Assembly: GCA_026770585.1 (NCBI GenBank)
Contig: MU647841.1
Coordinates: forward strand, 16,214 to 29,815
Direction: 5' to 3'
Length of the DNA: 13,602 nt
Source: Baffinella frigidus
Lineage: Eukaryota > Cryptophyceae > Cryptomonadales > Baffinellaceae
Both the position numbers and the translations under genes were made by a program. The notes beneath the pieces were generated by a model. It saw nothing but the letters and a program-made list of their open reading frames with translations. It ran no database searches and was not told the DNA's origin. Below, one piece after another: positions 1 to 7,387 of this stretch. The first letter of the stretch is position 1; each line of letters begins with the position of its first letter.

Positions 1-2035
1 AGGTTTTAGGACTTGGTTTTAGGGTTTAGAGTTCAGGATTTAGGGTTTAGAGTTTAGGGTTTAGGGTTTGGGGTTTAGGGTTTGGGGTTTAGGTGACGGA
101 AACACGGTACAGGGGTTGCCCGCATTTAAGGAAACATTTAAGGTTTACGGTTTACGGTTCACGGTTAAGGGTGTCGGGTGTAAAGTTGGGGTTTGGGGTT
201 TGAGGTTTAGGGTTTAGGGTCAAGGTTTGGGGTTTGGGGTTTAGGGGTTCAGGGTTTAGGGTTTAGGGTTTAGGGTTTGGGGTCTAGGGTCTAGGATTTA
301 GGGTTGGAGATCTGGGGTTGGATGTTAGGGATTCGAGTTCAGGGTGTAGGGTTTTAGGTTTTAGGACTTGGGTTTAGGGTTTAGAGTTCTGGGTTTAGGG
401 CTTGGGGTTTGGGGTTTAGGGCTTGGGTTTTAGGATTTAGAGTTTAGGGTTCGAGATCTTGGGTTGAATGTTATGGGTTCGGATTCAGGGTGTTGGTTTT
501 AGGTTTTAGGACATGGGTTTAGGTTTGAAAGTTCAGGATTCAGGGTTTACAGTTTAGGGTTTGGAGTTTAGGGTTTAGGGTTTAGGGTTTAGGGTTTAGG
601 TTAAGGAAACACGGTACAGGTGTTGCCCGCAATTAAGGAAATATTTAAGGTGTACGGTTTACGGTTCACAGTTAAGGGTGTCGGTCGTAAAGTTGGGGTT
701 TAGGGTTTGGGGTTTACGGTCTAGGGTTAAGGTTTCAGGGTTTAGGGTTTAGGGTTTCAGCTTTAGGGTTTAGGGTTTAGGGTTTAGGGTCTAGGGTTAA
801 GGTTCAGGGTTAAGGGTTTTAGGGTTTAGGATTTAGGGTTTCAAGTTTCAGGTTTAGGGTTTAGGGTTTAGGGTTTAAGGTTGAGGGATTAGATCTTAAG
901 GTCTAGGGTTTACGGATTAGGGTTGAACGGTTATCATTGAGGGTTGATGTTTATTGGTTTATGAGCGGCCCTACGGTGGTCCTAGGGGGGGGTAGGGGGG
1001 GTGCAGTTTCGGGGTTTGGGGTTGAAGGTTTAGGGGTTCGGGTCGTTGATTATTTTGGGGTTTAGGTTTCAGGGTTCAAGGTTTAGGGTTTAAGGTTTAG
1101 GGTTTTAGGGTTTAGGGTTTAGGGTTTAGGGTTTAGGGTTTAGGGTTCAGGGTGTAGGGTGTAGGGTTTAGGGTTTTAGGGTTTAGGGTTTAGGGTTTAG
1201 GGTTTAGGGTTTAAGGTTTAAGGTTCAGGGTTTAGGGTTCAGGGTGTAGGGTGTAGGGTTTAGCGTTTAGGGTTAAGGGTTAAGGGTCAAGGGTTTAGTT
1301 TCACGGTTAATGGTGTGGGGTGTAAAGTTTGGGGTTTGTAAATTTTGGGGTTTAGGGTTTACGTTTCGGGGTTTCGGGTTTCGGGTTGAAGGTTTGGAGT
1401 TGAAGGTTTAGGGTTTCTAGGGTTTAGGGTTTGGGGTTTGGATTTAGGGTGTAGGTTTTAGGTTTTAGGACTTGGGTTTAGGGTTAAGGATTCAGGGTTT
1501 AGGGTTCAGGGTTTGGGGTTTGGGGTTTAGCGTTTAGCGTTTAAGGTTTAGATTTTAAGGTTTAGGGTTTACGGATTAGGGTCGAAGGGTTAGGGTTTAG
1601 GGTTTAGCGCTATGGGTTTATGAGCGGTCCTAAGGTGATCCTAGGGGGGGTGCAGTTTCGGGGTTTGGTGCTTAGGGTTCAGGGTTGAAGGTTGAATGTT
1701 TGTTGTTGAAGGTTTAGGGGTTCGGGGCCTTGATTATTTTGGGGGTTAGGGTTTAGGGTTTGGGGTTTAGGGTTTAGGGTTCAGGGTTTATGGTTTATGG
1801 TTTATGGTTTATGGTTCATGGTTTATGGTCTATTGTCTATGGTTTAGGGTTTAGGGTTTAGGATTCAGGGTTTAGGGTTGGGGTTTGGTGTTTAGGATTT
1901 TGGGTTAAGGGTTTATTGGGTCTATGGTTTAGGGTTTAGGGGCTAGGGTTTAGGGTTTAGGGTTCAGGGTTTGGGGCCGAGGATTGAGGGTTTGGGCTTG
2001 AGGGTTGAGGGTTGATGGTGGAGAACGACGGTACC
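1..2035 (+). repeat. Degenerate TTTAGGG telomere-like tract
   Basis: About 2 kb is dominated by TTTAGGG heptamers mixed with TTTGGGG, TTCAGGG, TTTACGG, TTTATGG and GTGTAGGG variants. Runs of several perfect heptamers occur near 575-600, 1105-1145 and 1180-1212. TTTAGGG is the telomere unit of plants, many algae and several alveolates and stramenopiles, so it does not fix the taxon. The heavy divergence suggests a subtelomeric or interstitial tract, not an active chromosome tip. The G-rich strand lies on +, so a chromosome end would be expected to the right, where instead 11.5 kb of gene-bearing sequence follows. I see no gene in it. Confidence 0.9.
98..706 (+). repeat. Pair of about 100-bp direct repeats within the telomere-like tract
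   Basis: A non-heptameric module beginning GGAAACACGGTACAGG and including TTGCCCGC is present at about 98-200 and again at about 605-706, with roughly 10% differences. Both copies are followed by the same ACGGTTCAC and AAGTTGGGG segments. A further longer repeat lies between them: the stretch from a GAGATCT-like word through GGTTTTAGGTTTTAGGAC occurs near 307-372 and again near 452-515. The tract was therefore amplified partly by block duplication and not only by telomerase. Confidence 0.75.
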
Positions 2036-2116
2036 TCGCTTGTAAGAAAGTGATTCCACCTAGGGCCGTACATTACGACTAGGCGTAGCTAGGGCCCTAC
2101 GGTGGTCCTCGGGGGG
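959..2116 (+). repeat. Dispersed GC-rich module, two long copies and one short copy
   Basis: A block with the word GAGCGGCCCTACGGTGGTCC followed by a G-run and TGCAGTTTCGGGGTTTGG occurs at about 961-1070 and again, diverged, at about 1619-1748. Both copies also share GGTTTAGGGGTTCGGG and TTGATTATTTTGGGG further along. A third short copy of the first part, CCCTACGGTGGTCCT plus a G-run, sits at about 2093-2116, exactly where the telomere-like tract gives way to GC-rich DNA. It may mark a boundary or a repeated insertion point. No function can be read from it. Confidence 0.65.
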
Positions 2117-2880
2117 GCTGCTCGATCACACCCTCACGCGAAACAGCAAGCAGAAAACCTGAATCTCGAGAACCCTGCAACCTTTGAGCCCATCTTCTCG
2201 GTGCCGGGAGCAGACGCGACGGATGCGGGGTGGGGCGCGAGGAAGGAAGAATTCTGGAACCAGTACTTGGCATGCTGGAAAGTAGCGACGTCGGAGGCCT
2301 CCCGCAGTGCAGCGACGCGCTGCGCCAGGATAGGAGTAGAGCCGACGGCGAGGTCCAGCACTGATGCGACATGGCTCAGCAGGAGAGCCGACGGGGAGGT
2401 AGATGAGCGACGCGGCTTGCTTGAGCCTGACTTGAGCGCATCGGGCCCAGCGCGAGAGTGGTGGCTGCCAAGATCGAGGGAACTTGACAGCGTCGGCTCT
2501 GTCCATCGCGACAACGAAGACTGCCCCGATCGCGATGCCGATGCTTTGCGCAGCCGCGCCACTGTGTGAGGCTGGAGCGGGACTGCTTCTGGACCACGAG
2601 CCTCTTCCGCGCCCCTCCCAGCGCCTCGCTGCGCAGCGCCTGCTCGTTGCGCTCCCGAGCAAGAAATGCTCGGCAGATAAAAGTGCGTGCGCGCCGCCGC
2701 CATGGCCTCTGCGAGACACGCAGGCTGCAGCTGGGTCCTCTCGAGGACCAGAACACGATACACGCCCAGGATGAAGGTAGAAAGGTACAAAGCGGGCTGA
2801 GGTATCGAAGTGGATCAAACTCGTTTCTATGCGGCTGACTTTTTCCACCAGGAGACCTCGTTTTGGATCTGCAGCCTCAG
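2040..2880. other. GC-rich block without a supported gene
   Basis: Open frames of 90-240 codons overlap here in several frames of both strands, as expected in stop-poor GC-rich DNA. The two most protein-like stretches are on the minus strand. One frame (about 2126-2848) has a hydrophobic run (GIAIGAVFVVAM) followed by a mixed-charge segment. The other (about 2134-2790) has a helix-like segment containing LAQRVAALREASDVATFQ near its C-terminal third. They could be parts of one frameshifted or spliced gene. No start context, motif or repeat supports either over the plus-strand frame at 2102-2569, so I do not call a CDS. Confidence 0.4.
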
Positions 2881-2995
2881 TAAAATGGCTCTAGATACAT
2901 TCTCGATGTAGTCATATCTGCGTTGACTTGTGCGTCTATGAATCACAAAAACCGAGCATGCTTTTCAACGAAGTAGAACATGTGTGGAGTTCTCT

Positions 2996-3095
2996 TGTAG
3001 GATTAGCTCAGTGGTTATGACCGCCTCTGTTCCGTCGGGAGGTCTCCGGTTCGACACTGAGGTTGGGCGAAGGTTGTCGGCATGACATATTTTTT
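2996..3095 (+). ncRNA. tRNA-like Pol III element (tRNA pseudogene or SINE head)
   Basis: The segment carries a good internal A box (TAGCTCAGTGG, 3004-3014) and a B box (GGTTCGACACT, 3048-3058) at normal tRNA spacing, and a run of six T at 3090-3095 that would end Pol III transcription. A cloverleaf is only partly supported. The anticodon-arm region can pair CCTC with GAGG but leaves an oversized loop, the T arm has a mismatch, and no clean 7-bp acceptor stem or CCA-ready end is evident. It therefore looks like a degenerate tRNA or a tRNA-derived SINE rather than a working tRNA gene. The surrounding 2880-3380 holds no protein gene that I can see. Confidence 0.45.
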
Positions 3096-3383
3096 GTCAA
3101 TTCTTTTTGAGTAGTAAAATGGGTTTGTAGTCACACACAAACGAGACACAAACGAGACCAAGAACCGTGTCTGTGTCGAGAACTTCCTTTCTTATCCACA
3201 TAGCGAAGAGGTGCGCTTTTCAAATTTCTTTAACCAGATCTTAGAGCATATTTCAAAAGATACGTGACCAAAACGCGAAAGAAAAAGATCACGTGACATG
3301 TCTTGTCCAGCAAGTTAAAAAGAGTTGACTCAAAAATAGTCGAATCCAAGCTCGGTGCATAAGCCTCATACTAGTTTCTTATT

Positions 3384-3572
3384 GTAGAGCTATTCCGGTA
3401 GGACTTATCGCGTTTTCGACTTCGATATTTCAAAATTTCAGACTTCAAAAAGGTTTTAAAAGGCGTAAAACGTTTCAAACACACCGTTTCATATCGCATG
3501 GTACAAATGAAGTCTTGAAGTCTCGAAGTCGCGAAATCGAAAACGCGACAAGTCCTACCGGAATAGCTCTAC
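3384..3572. mobile_element. Foldback or MITE-like element with about 38-bp terminal inverted repeats
   Basis: The left end (from GTAGAGCTATTCCGGTAGGA at 3384) is repeated in reverse complement at the right end (ending at 3572). About 36 of 38 positions match, continuing through TCGCGTTTTCGA. Inside, shorter complementary words (GACTTCAA and TTGAAGTC) extend the foldback. The 189-bp size, terminal inverted repeats and lack of coding capacity fit a non-autonomous MITE or foldback element. No convincing target-site duplication is visible, partly because another hairpin abuts the right end. Confidence 0.7.
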
Positions 3573-3741
3573 GAAATTTACCACAGCGAAATAATAAAAA
3601 ATTCACGCTGTGGTAAATTTCGTACGAGTAGAGCTGGTCTCTCATGAGTTGACACTTTTCTGGGGTCGAAAAACTTCTAAACTTTCAAACTCTTTTAGTC
3701 AGCTCGTACGAAATTCACTACAGCGAAATAATAAAATTTCC
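3571..3741. repeat. Perfect 18-bp hairpin and a nearby inverted third arm
   Basis: ACGAAATTTACCACAGCG at 3571-3588 is matched exactly in reverse complement at 3606-3623, giving an 18-bp stem with a 17-nt AT-rich loop. A third, slightly diverged arm plus loop (TACGAAATTCACTACAGCG followed by AAATAATAAAA) lies at about 3708-3741. Together with the CTCGTACG/CGTACGAG flanks it makes a nested inverted repeat with 3606-3630. The layout suggests repeated insertion or rearrangement of a small inverted-repeat element next to the foldback element at 3384-3572. Confidence 0.7.
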
Positions 3742-4209
3742 CATGAAAGGTCGGCAGGCCGTCTAAACGAAGATAGGAGAAGTTCTCGTGAGAAACGGAC
3801 GCGATCGGTTAAATTTGTATTGGATTTCAGTTCTTCCCAGTGATTCGATTGTACAAACTCGACGTTTCGACGACCGAGATGCCCCAAAAACTATGCGATA
3901 GATTCGTGGTGTTGGGGGGATCGGCCCATCCCGATGCCGCAAAACGAACGAGGTTCGGAAAAGAGAGCTAGATGTATTTTAGACTCAACGGTCCCGTAGT
4001 AAAGAAGATCTTTTGCGACGAAATGTGACCGAAACGTTGAGATTTATCAAAGAATAGGGGGCTGGCCTGCATAAAAACACCGACTCAAAACGTGTTGCAC
4101 TCGAAGGGCTTTGAAGGACGCTAGAATTTCCCATGAAAGGTGGGTAGGCCGTCTAAACGAAGATAGGAGAAGTTCTCGTGAGAAACGGACGCGATCGGTT
4201 AATTTTGTA
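3736..4209 (+). repeat. 85-bp direct duplication
   Basis: The segment beginning ATTTCCCATGAAAGGT and running through GGCCGTCTAAACGAAGATAG to the word GCGATCGGTTAA is present at about 3736-3820 and again at 4124-4209, with only a handful of differences. Neither copy has terminal inverted repeats of its own, but the first directly follows the inverted-repeat arm ending near 3741. The second copy supplies the C-terminal end and stop codon of the minus-strand frame at 4199-4660. The 300 bp between the copies (3821-4123) hold no gene that I can support. Confidence 0.8.
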
Positions 4210-4660
4210 CCAGATCCCCCGAGTCGATGTACACATACTGCTGTGCCCTGGCGAGGGTGTAGGCCCTGCCGGTGGGGCCACGCGCATGCCAAGCCGGTAC
4301 CTTCTCCGCAAGCTGCCTTGCCACCTCCTGCTCGAGCATCTCGCCTCTCGGCGCCGTGATGCCCGGTAGATCTTGCGCCGAGCTGAAGCCCAGCCGGGCA
4401 GGCCCCGGGCCCGGGCCCGTGAGGGTCGTGGGCATCGGGGCCATCGGTTGTGCCTGGACGCCGATCCAGTCACCCCCTTTGAAGGTCTTTTCGAGTGGTA
4501 GTAAAACGAATGCGAAAATGTGTAGTAAAACAAATGCGAAAATGTGTAGTAAAACGATTGCCAAAATTTGTAGAAAGACGAATGCCAAAACGTGTAGTAA
4601 AACGATTGCCAAAATTTGTAGAAAGACGAATGCCAAAAATTGTAGTAAAACGATCGCCAA
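4199..4660 (-). CDS. Hypothetical protein with hydrophobic octad repeats (possible exon)
   Basis: This minus-strand frame can encode about 153 residues. The first 55 are hydrophobic and built from an 8-residue repeat (variants of LAIVLLHV and LAFVFLQI) encoded by the 24-bp tandem repeat. A linker rich in Pro and Gly follows, and then a soluble, protein-like segment of about 60 residues (GEMLEQEVARQLAEK, QQYVYIDSGDLVQN at the end). The stop lies in the 85-bp duplicated repeat. There is no ATG upstream: the first possible start in this frame is a TTG at 4660, so it may be an internal or terminal exon. Alternatively translation begins at an internal ATG after the hydrophobic part, leaving about 81 residues. 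The function is unknown. Opposite-strand frames through the repeat are also open, so the strand is uncertain. Confidence 0.3.
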   Translation of the reverse strand: MAIVLLQFLAFVFLQILAIVLLHVLAFVFLQILAIVLLHIFAFVLLHIFAFVLLPLEKTFKGGDWIGVQAQPMAPMPTTLTGPGPGPARLGFSSAQDLPGITAPRGEMLEQEVARQLAEKVPAWHARGPTGRAYTLARAQQYVYIDSGDLVQN

Positions 4661-4665
4661 AATGT
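4498..4665. repeat. 24-bp tandem repeat, seven copies
   Basis: Seven consecutive 24-bp units of the form GTAGTAAAACGAATGCGAAA plus four further bases fill the segment exactly, with two subtypes (GTAGTAAAACG and GTAGAAAGACG) partly alternating in copies 3-7. Because 24 is a multiple of three, every frame repeats as an octapeptide: SKTNAKMC-like on the plus strand, hydrophobic LAIVLLHV-like on the minus strand. The alternation of subtypes implies amplification of a 48-bp dimer. Confidence 0.9.
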
Positions 4666-4688
4666 CATCATTTTGAAAGAAGCGTTCG

Positions 4689-5942
4689 ATGGAGGCCGGA
4701 TTTGATCACAAAAGACACCTCGCACCCATGGGACACCCGTGTTCTGCTGGTTTGGATGCCATCATCCTGGCCGGGCTGGACTCTCAGACCATCCTTGCCG
4801 AGTTGCAGCGGCATCACCCACTGCCAGTGCCTGATTCCTTCACGACGTCGATCGATGAGACACTGGACGTCTTGGCCAAGATCCTCACGGGCCGCGACTC
4901 CCTCGGTTCGCTGCACGGCGTGCTTCATGAGGGCGTGCTGTACGACTGGCCCGGCGGCGTCTCGCTCGCCTCGCTCGACTCGCTCGTCTCGCTCGGCCCG
5001 CTCGTCTCACCCGGCCACACCTGGCTCGGCTCGCTCGGCCCGCTCGTCTTACCCGGCCACCCCTCGCTCGGCTCGCTCGTCTCGCTCGATTTGCTCGGCT
5101 CACTCGTCTCACCCGGCCACCCTTCGCTCGGCTCGCTCGCCTCGCCCGGCCGCGGCTTGCTCGACTCGCTCGGCCGCGACTCACTCGACTTGCCCGGCCG
5201 TGGCTTGCTCGGCTCGCTCGCCTCGCCCGGCCGCGACTCGCCCGGCCGCGACTCGCCCGGCCGCGACTCGCCCGGCCGCGACTCGCCCGGCCGCGAGGTT
5301 GACCTGGCGTGCGTCATCTCCCAAGACGACCAGTGCAACAGTTGCAACGTGCTTCAGGTGCGCGCCTTCCGTGAGCAAAATGAGATCAATCTGCGGGTGA
5401 TCGTCGCGCACACTTATTTCCTGCAGCACCAGGAGATGAACATCAGCATCGCCCTTGGCAAGAGCATGACGTTCGGCGATTACTTTCGGCTACTCGACAT
5501 CAAGGGCGTTGACGAGCCGACGCCGGTGGTCGACGAGCCGACGCCGGTGGTTGAGACCATCTCTAGGTTCAGACCCGCGAACATCTTGGCTCAGACCTCC
5601 GCTGGGCCCGACACGGTCACCCCCGCGCCCATCTACACTCGCAAGAAACAATCCATTGGGGTCGACTCGCAGCTCTTCGGCTTCCACGACTTCCAAGTCA
5701 AAGACATCCAAGACAAGGGGGGGGCGGAGATGGACTTTCTCGCCTCACTCCTTGCGCGCTCGCGCATCAGGAAGCCTCTCGAGGTCTCCTTCTGCACGTG
5801 GCATGAGATCATCCCTCCCGAGACCGAGGATTCCAAGACCAAGCGTGTCAAGACCAATTCTGCTAAGACCACTTCTGCCAAGACCACTTCTGCCAAGACC
5901 AAGCGCCGCGCCTTGCTGCGCTGGCGTGGCGTGAGCAACTAG
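4689..5942 (+). CDS. 417-aa repeat-containing hypothetical protein
   Basis: A long GC-rich frame starts at ATG 4689 (an alternative ATG is at residue 14) and ends at TAG 5940-5942. Residues 1-90 form a compact, mixed-composition N-terminal region. Residues 92-180 are low complexity, built from LGSL, SPGH and PSLGSL units. Residues 181-201 are a 5-residue GRDSP repeat. Residues 203-275 look globular (CVISQDDQCNSCNV, then strand-like LRVIVAHTYFL). A VDEPTPV motif is doubled at 274-287. The C-terminal tail (about 382-407) is basic, with repeated AKTTS. I see no signal peptide or membrane segment. Opposite-strand and alternate frames through the repeats are open only because of the biased composition, whereas the parts outside the repeats read as protein only in this frame. 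The family is not recognised. The AT-rich 24-bp repeat array lies just upstream. Confidence 0.7.
   Translation: MEAGFDHKRHLAPMGHPCSAGLDAIILAGLDSQTILAELQRHHPLPVPDSFTTSIDETLDVLAKILTGRDSLGSLHGVLHEGVLYDWPGGVSLASLDSLVSLGPLVSPGHTWLGSLGPLVLPGHPSLGSLVSLDLLGSLVSPGHPSLGSLASPGRGLLDSLGRDSLDLPGRGLLGSLASPGRDSPGRDSPGRDSPGRDSPGREVDLACVISQDDQCNSCNVLQVRAFREQNEINLRVIVAHTYFLQHQEMNISIALGKSMTFGDYFRLLDIKGVDEPTPVVDEPTPVVETISRFRPANILAQTSAGPDTVTPAPIYTRKKQSIGVDSQLFGFHDFQVKDIQDKGGAEMDFLASLLARSRIRKPLEVSFCTWHEIIPPETEDSKTKRVKTNSAKTTSAKTTSAKTKRRALLRWRGVSN
5229..5297 (+). repeat. 15-bp perfect tandem repeat inside the 417-aa gene
   Basis: Four to five nearly identical 15-bp units (GGCCGCGACTCGCCC) encode the GRDSP pentapeptide run. 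The adjoining sequence 4955-5228 is made of looser CTCGCTCGGCTCG-type units. The perfect identity of the 15-bp copies points to recent slippage or unequal exchange, so copy number probably varies between strains. Confidence 0.85.
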
Positions 5943-6117
5943 GCGCTGAGAAATTGGGTGTGATTACGTGGTTGGAACCATTTATTGAATACATCATATT
6001 TTTCTCCCACACTACACTCGCGTCTGACTTGGGGGTGGGTTGATGCACATGGTCCTTAAGACGTTCCCTTCTACCCTACACTCGCGTGTTGCTTTCGAGG
6101 GGGTGATGCTATGAGCC
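5943..6117. other. Short convergent intergenic region with a doubled 12-mer
   Basis: This gap separates the convergent ends of the 417-aa gene and the minus-strand Lys-Thr-Pro gene. The word CTACACTCGCGT appears twice (6012-6023 and 6076-6087), each in a similar pyrimidine-rich context. I see no clear terminator or polyadenylation element. It also marks the switch from the GC-rich left part to the more balanced, densely packed right part of the window. Confidence 0.5.
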
Positions 6118-6537
6118 TTAGACTTCCTGGACCATCCCTTTCCTGAATTCGATTTCGTAGTTGAATCTGTCGAGCTGAGTCTGGAGGCGATCGAATCGGT
6201 TCTTGGTGGTGTTGTAGCGACTCTGGGCCATATCCTGCTTGTCGGTGAGCTTCTCTTGGTTCATGAATTTGTAAGGACGGCGCACGGTCCTCTTGGCGGG
6301 GGTCTTCTTGACGGGGGTCTTCTTGGGAGTCTTCTTGATGGCGAGTGCCTTCCTGGGGGTTTTCATGGACGCTGGTGTCTTTGAGACAGACTTGGTCCTG
6401 CAGAGTGCGGCAGGCGGGGCCTCTTCGTCATTCTCAGCGTCTTCGTCATTCTCAGAGTCCTCGGACTCAGAGGCGGACACACAGGGGGTCTTGTCGATGT
6501 GTTCCACAGTGAGATCGACGGGGCCGGAATCAGACAT
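6118..6537 (-). CDS. 139-aa acidic/basic Lys-Thr-Pro protein, possibly chromatin-associated
   Basis: I place the start at the ATG at 6535-6537. An in-frame ATG at 6621 would add 28 poorly structured residues. Residues 18-43 are strongly acidic (SESEDSENDEDAENDEE). Residues 53-85 carry repeated K-T-P units (KTPASMKTPRKA, KKTPKKTPVKKTP), like the S/T-P-K-K DNA-minor-groove motifs of linker histone tails. The last 50 residues are helical and charged, a possible coiled coil. This composition is typical of nucleic-acid-condensing proteins. A DNA-packaging or chromatin role is inference from composition only, since no histone fold is visible. It is the last gene of the leftward block and is preceded by the ACACGTGT repeat region. 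It ends at TAA 6118-6120. Confidence 0.7.
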   Translation of the reverse strand: MSDSGPVDLTVEHIDKTPCVSASESEDSENDEDAENDEEAPPAALCRTKSVSKTPASMKTPRKALAIKKTPKKTPVKKTPAKRTVRRPYKFMNQEKLTDKQDMAQSRYNTTKNRFDRLQTQLDRFNYEIEFRKGMVQEV

Positions 6538-6617
6538 GTTTCGTGGGTGGTGTTCGTGGATGGTGTTTGGTGAGACGCAGGGTGTCTCAAGTCTGTTTTT
6601 TAAGGGTTCGTCTCCAC

Positions 6618-6751
6618 ACACGTGTTTTGGCGTTTAAGTGGAGTTTTGTTTTACACGTGTTGGGTGTAAATTGTTTTTTTACACGTGTTGGGTTTAAATT
6701 GTTTTTTACACGTGTTGGGTTGAAAAGTTTTAGTTTTTTTTAAACGTGTTT
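6618..6751. promoter_or_regulatory. Repeated ACACGTGT palindromes in a 27-28 bp tandem repeat
   Basis: The palindrome ACACGTGT occurs at 6618-6625, 6653-6660, 6681-6688 and 6708-6715, and a variant AAACGTGTTT at 6742-6751. The middle copies sit in a tandem unit of 27-28 bp ending in TTGGGT, AAATTG and a T-run. The core CACGTG is a classic bHLH/bZIP (E-box/G-box) target in eukaryotes. Position upstream of the minus-strand 139-aa gene and just past the stop of the 190-aa gene suggests a promoter or enhancer. A replication-origin-type iteron array is another possibility. Confidence 0.6.
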
Positions 6752-6757
6752 ATATGA

Positions 6758-7375
6758 TTAACCTGTTATGTTTAAATTGGTTCGATATGATACCGCGATT
6801 CCCTGTGCTTGAACGTATCCTTCACGAAGCTTGTCGGGATTGATGGATCTGCATACCCCATAAAGTTCTCGATATATTTCGTTTTGGGTGGTGATGCGAC
6901 TGTTGTAACCCCACATCTTGCTTTTGACCCTGTTTTTATCGTCAATACAAGTCTGGATGATGAGGGTGACTTACTGTCCCGGGTGCAGCTTCATGGAAGA
7001 ATTAATTATTGAAAAATCATCGGTAACTCCACTGTCCGCAGTTATAAACGATGAGAAAAGAGGAGCTGTTTGACTAAGCATTGCATCCCACGTATTGTAT
7101 TTACATAGCTGGGTCTTGTAGGTGAAGTCCACAATCCGACATTTCTCAAAGTCAGTCAATGGGATACATAGTGTATCATGGGTTCGACTGTCAATTTCCC
7201 AGAGGCGTCTAAAATCGTTTTTGACTCCATATACCATGTCTATGTGTACCCCGAGAACCTCATTGCTTCTGAATTCGTAGGACTTACCAGCGTTTGCTGT
7301 GTCTGTGGGGGTGGGAGGTGGTGTGGGTACAATGAACATTTCTACATTTGTATGCACAATTCGTTTCGTAAACAT
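6758..7375 (-). CDS. Hypothetical protein of about 190 aa with one candidate intron
   Basis: ATG at 7373-7375 opens a 134-codon frame that meets a TAA at 6971-6973. The TAA lies inside a perfect GTAAGT donor (6974 to 6969). Removing a 45-nt candidate intron (6930-6974) continues the frame to TAA 6758-6760, for 190 residues. The intron length is a multiple of three and its sequence is itself open apart from that TAA, so an intron-retaining or readthrough form would be 205 codons. Near the N-terminus is a Pro/Thr linker (PTPPPTPTDT). The rest is a mixed globular sequence with no recognised motif. The start lies only 12 nt after the TGA at 7388-7390 that ends the upstream frame, as in a compact gene block. 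Confidence 0.6.
6930..6974 (-). other. Candidate 45-nt spliceosomal intron
   Basis: On the minus strand the donor reads A|GTAAGT and the acceptor AAAAACAG|G. The phase is preserved and the intron holds the only stop codon between the two open halves of the 190-aa gene. The polypyrimidine tract is weak. Against an intron: the segment also reads as plausible peptide if TAA is taken as a sense codon. Confidence 0.5.
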
Positions 7376-7387
7376 GGACGAGGTAGT

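Noticed and set aside
1-2035. CRISPR array
   Set aside because: The repeats are contiguous heptamers without unique spacers of constant length.
4498-4665. CRISPR-like repeat array
   Set aside because: The 24-bp units are directly adjacent with no spacers, so this is a simple tandem repeat.
4495-5400. 301-codon plus-strand frame rich in Arg, Ala and Ser
   Set aside because: It overlaps the 417-aa gene in another frame. Its composition is that of a repeat read out of phase, and the globular parts of the 417-aa protein have no counterpart in it.
4885-5429. Three minus-strand frames with RASRARR, ESRPGES and AAGRV repeats
   Set aside because: These are antisense by-products of the GC-rich repeat. 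They have no non-repetitive protein-like segment.
6809-7012. 67-codon plus-strand frame
   Set aside because: It is antisense to the 190-aa minus-strand gene, whose frame is longer and extended by a clean splice.
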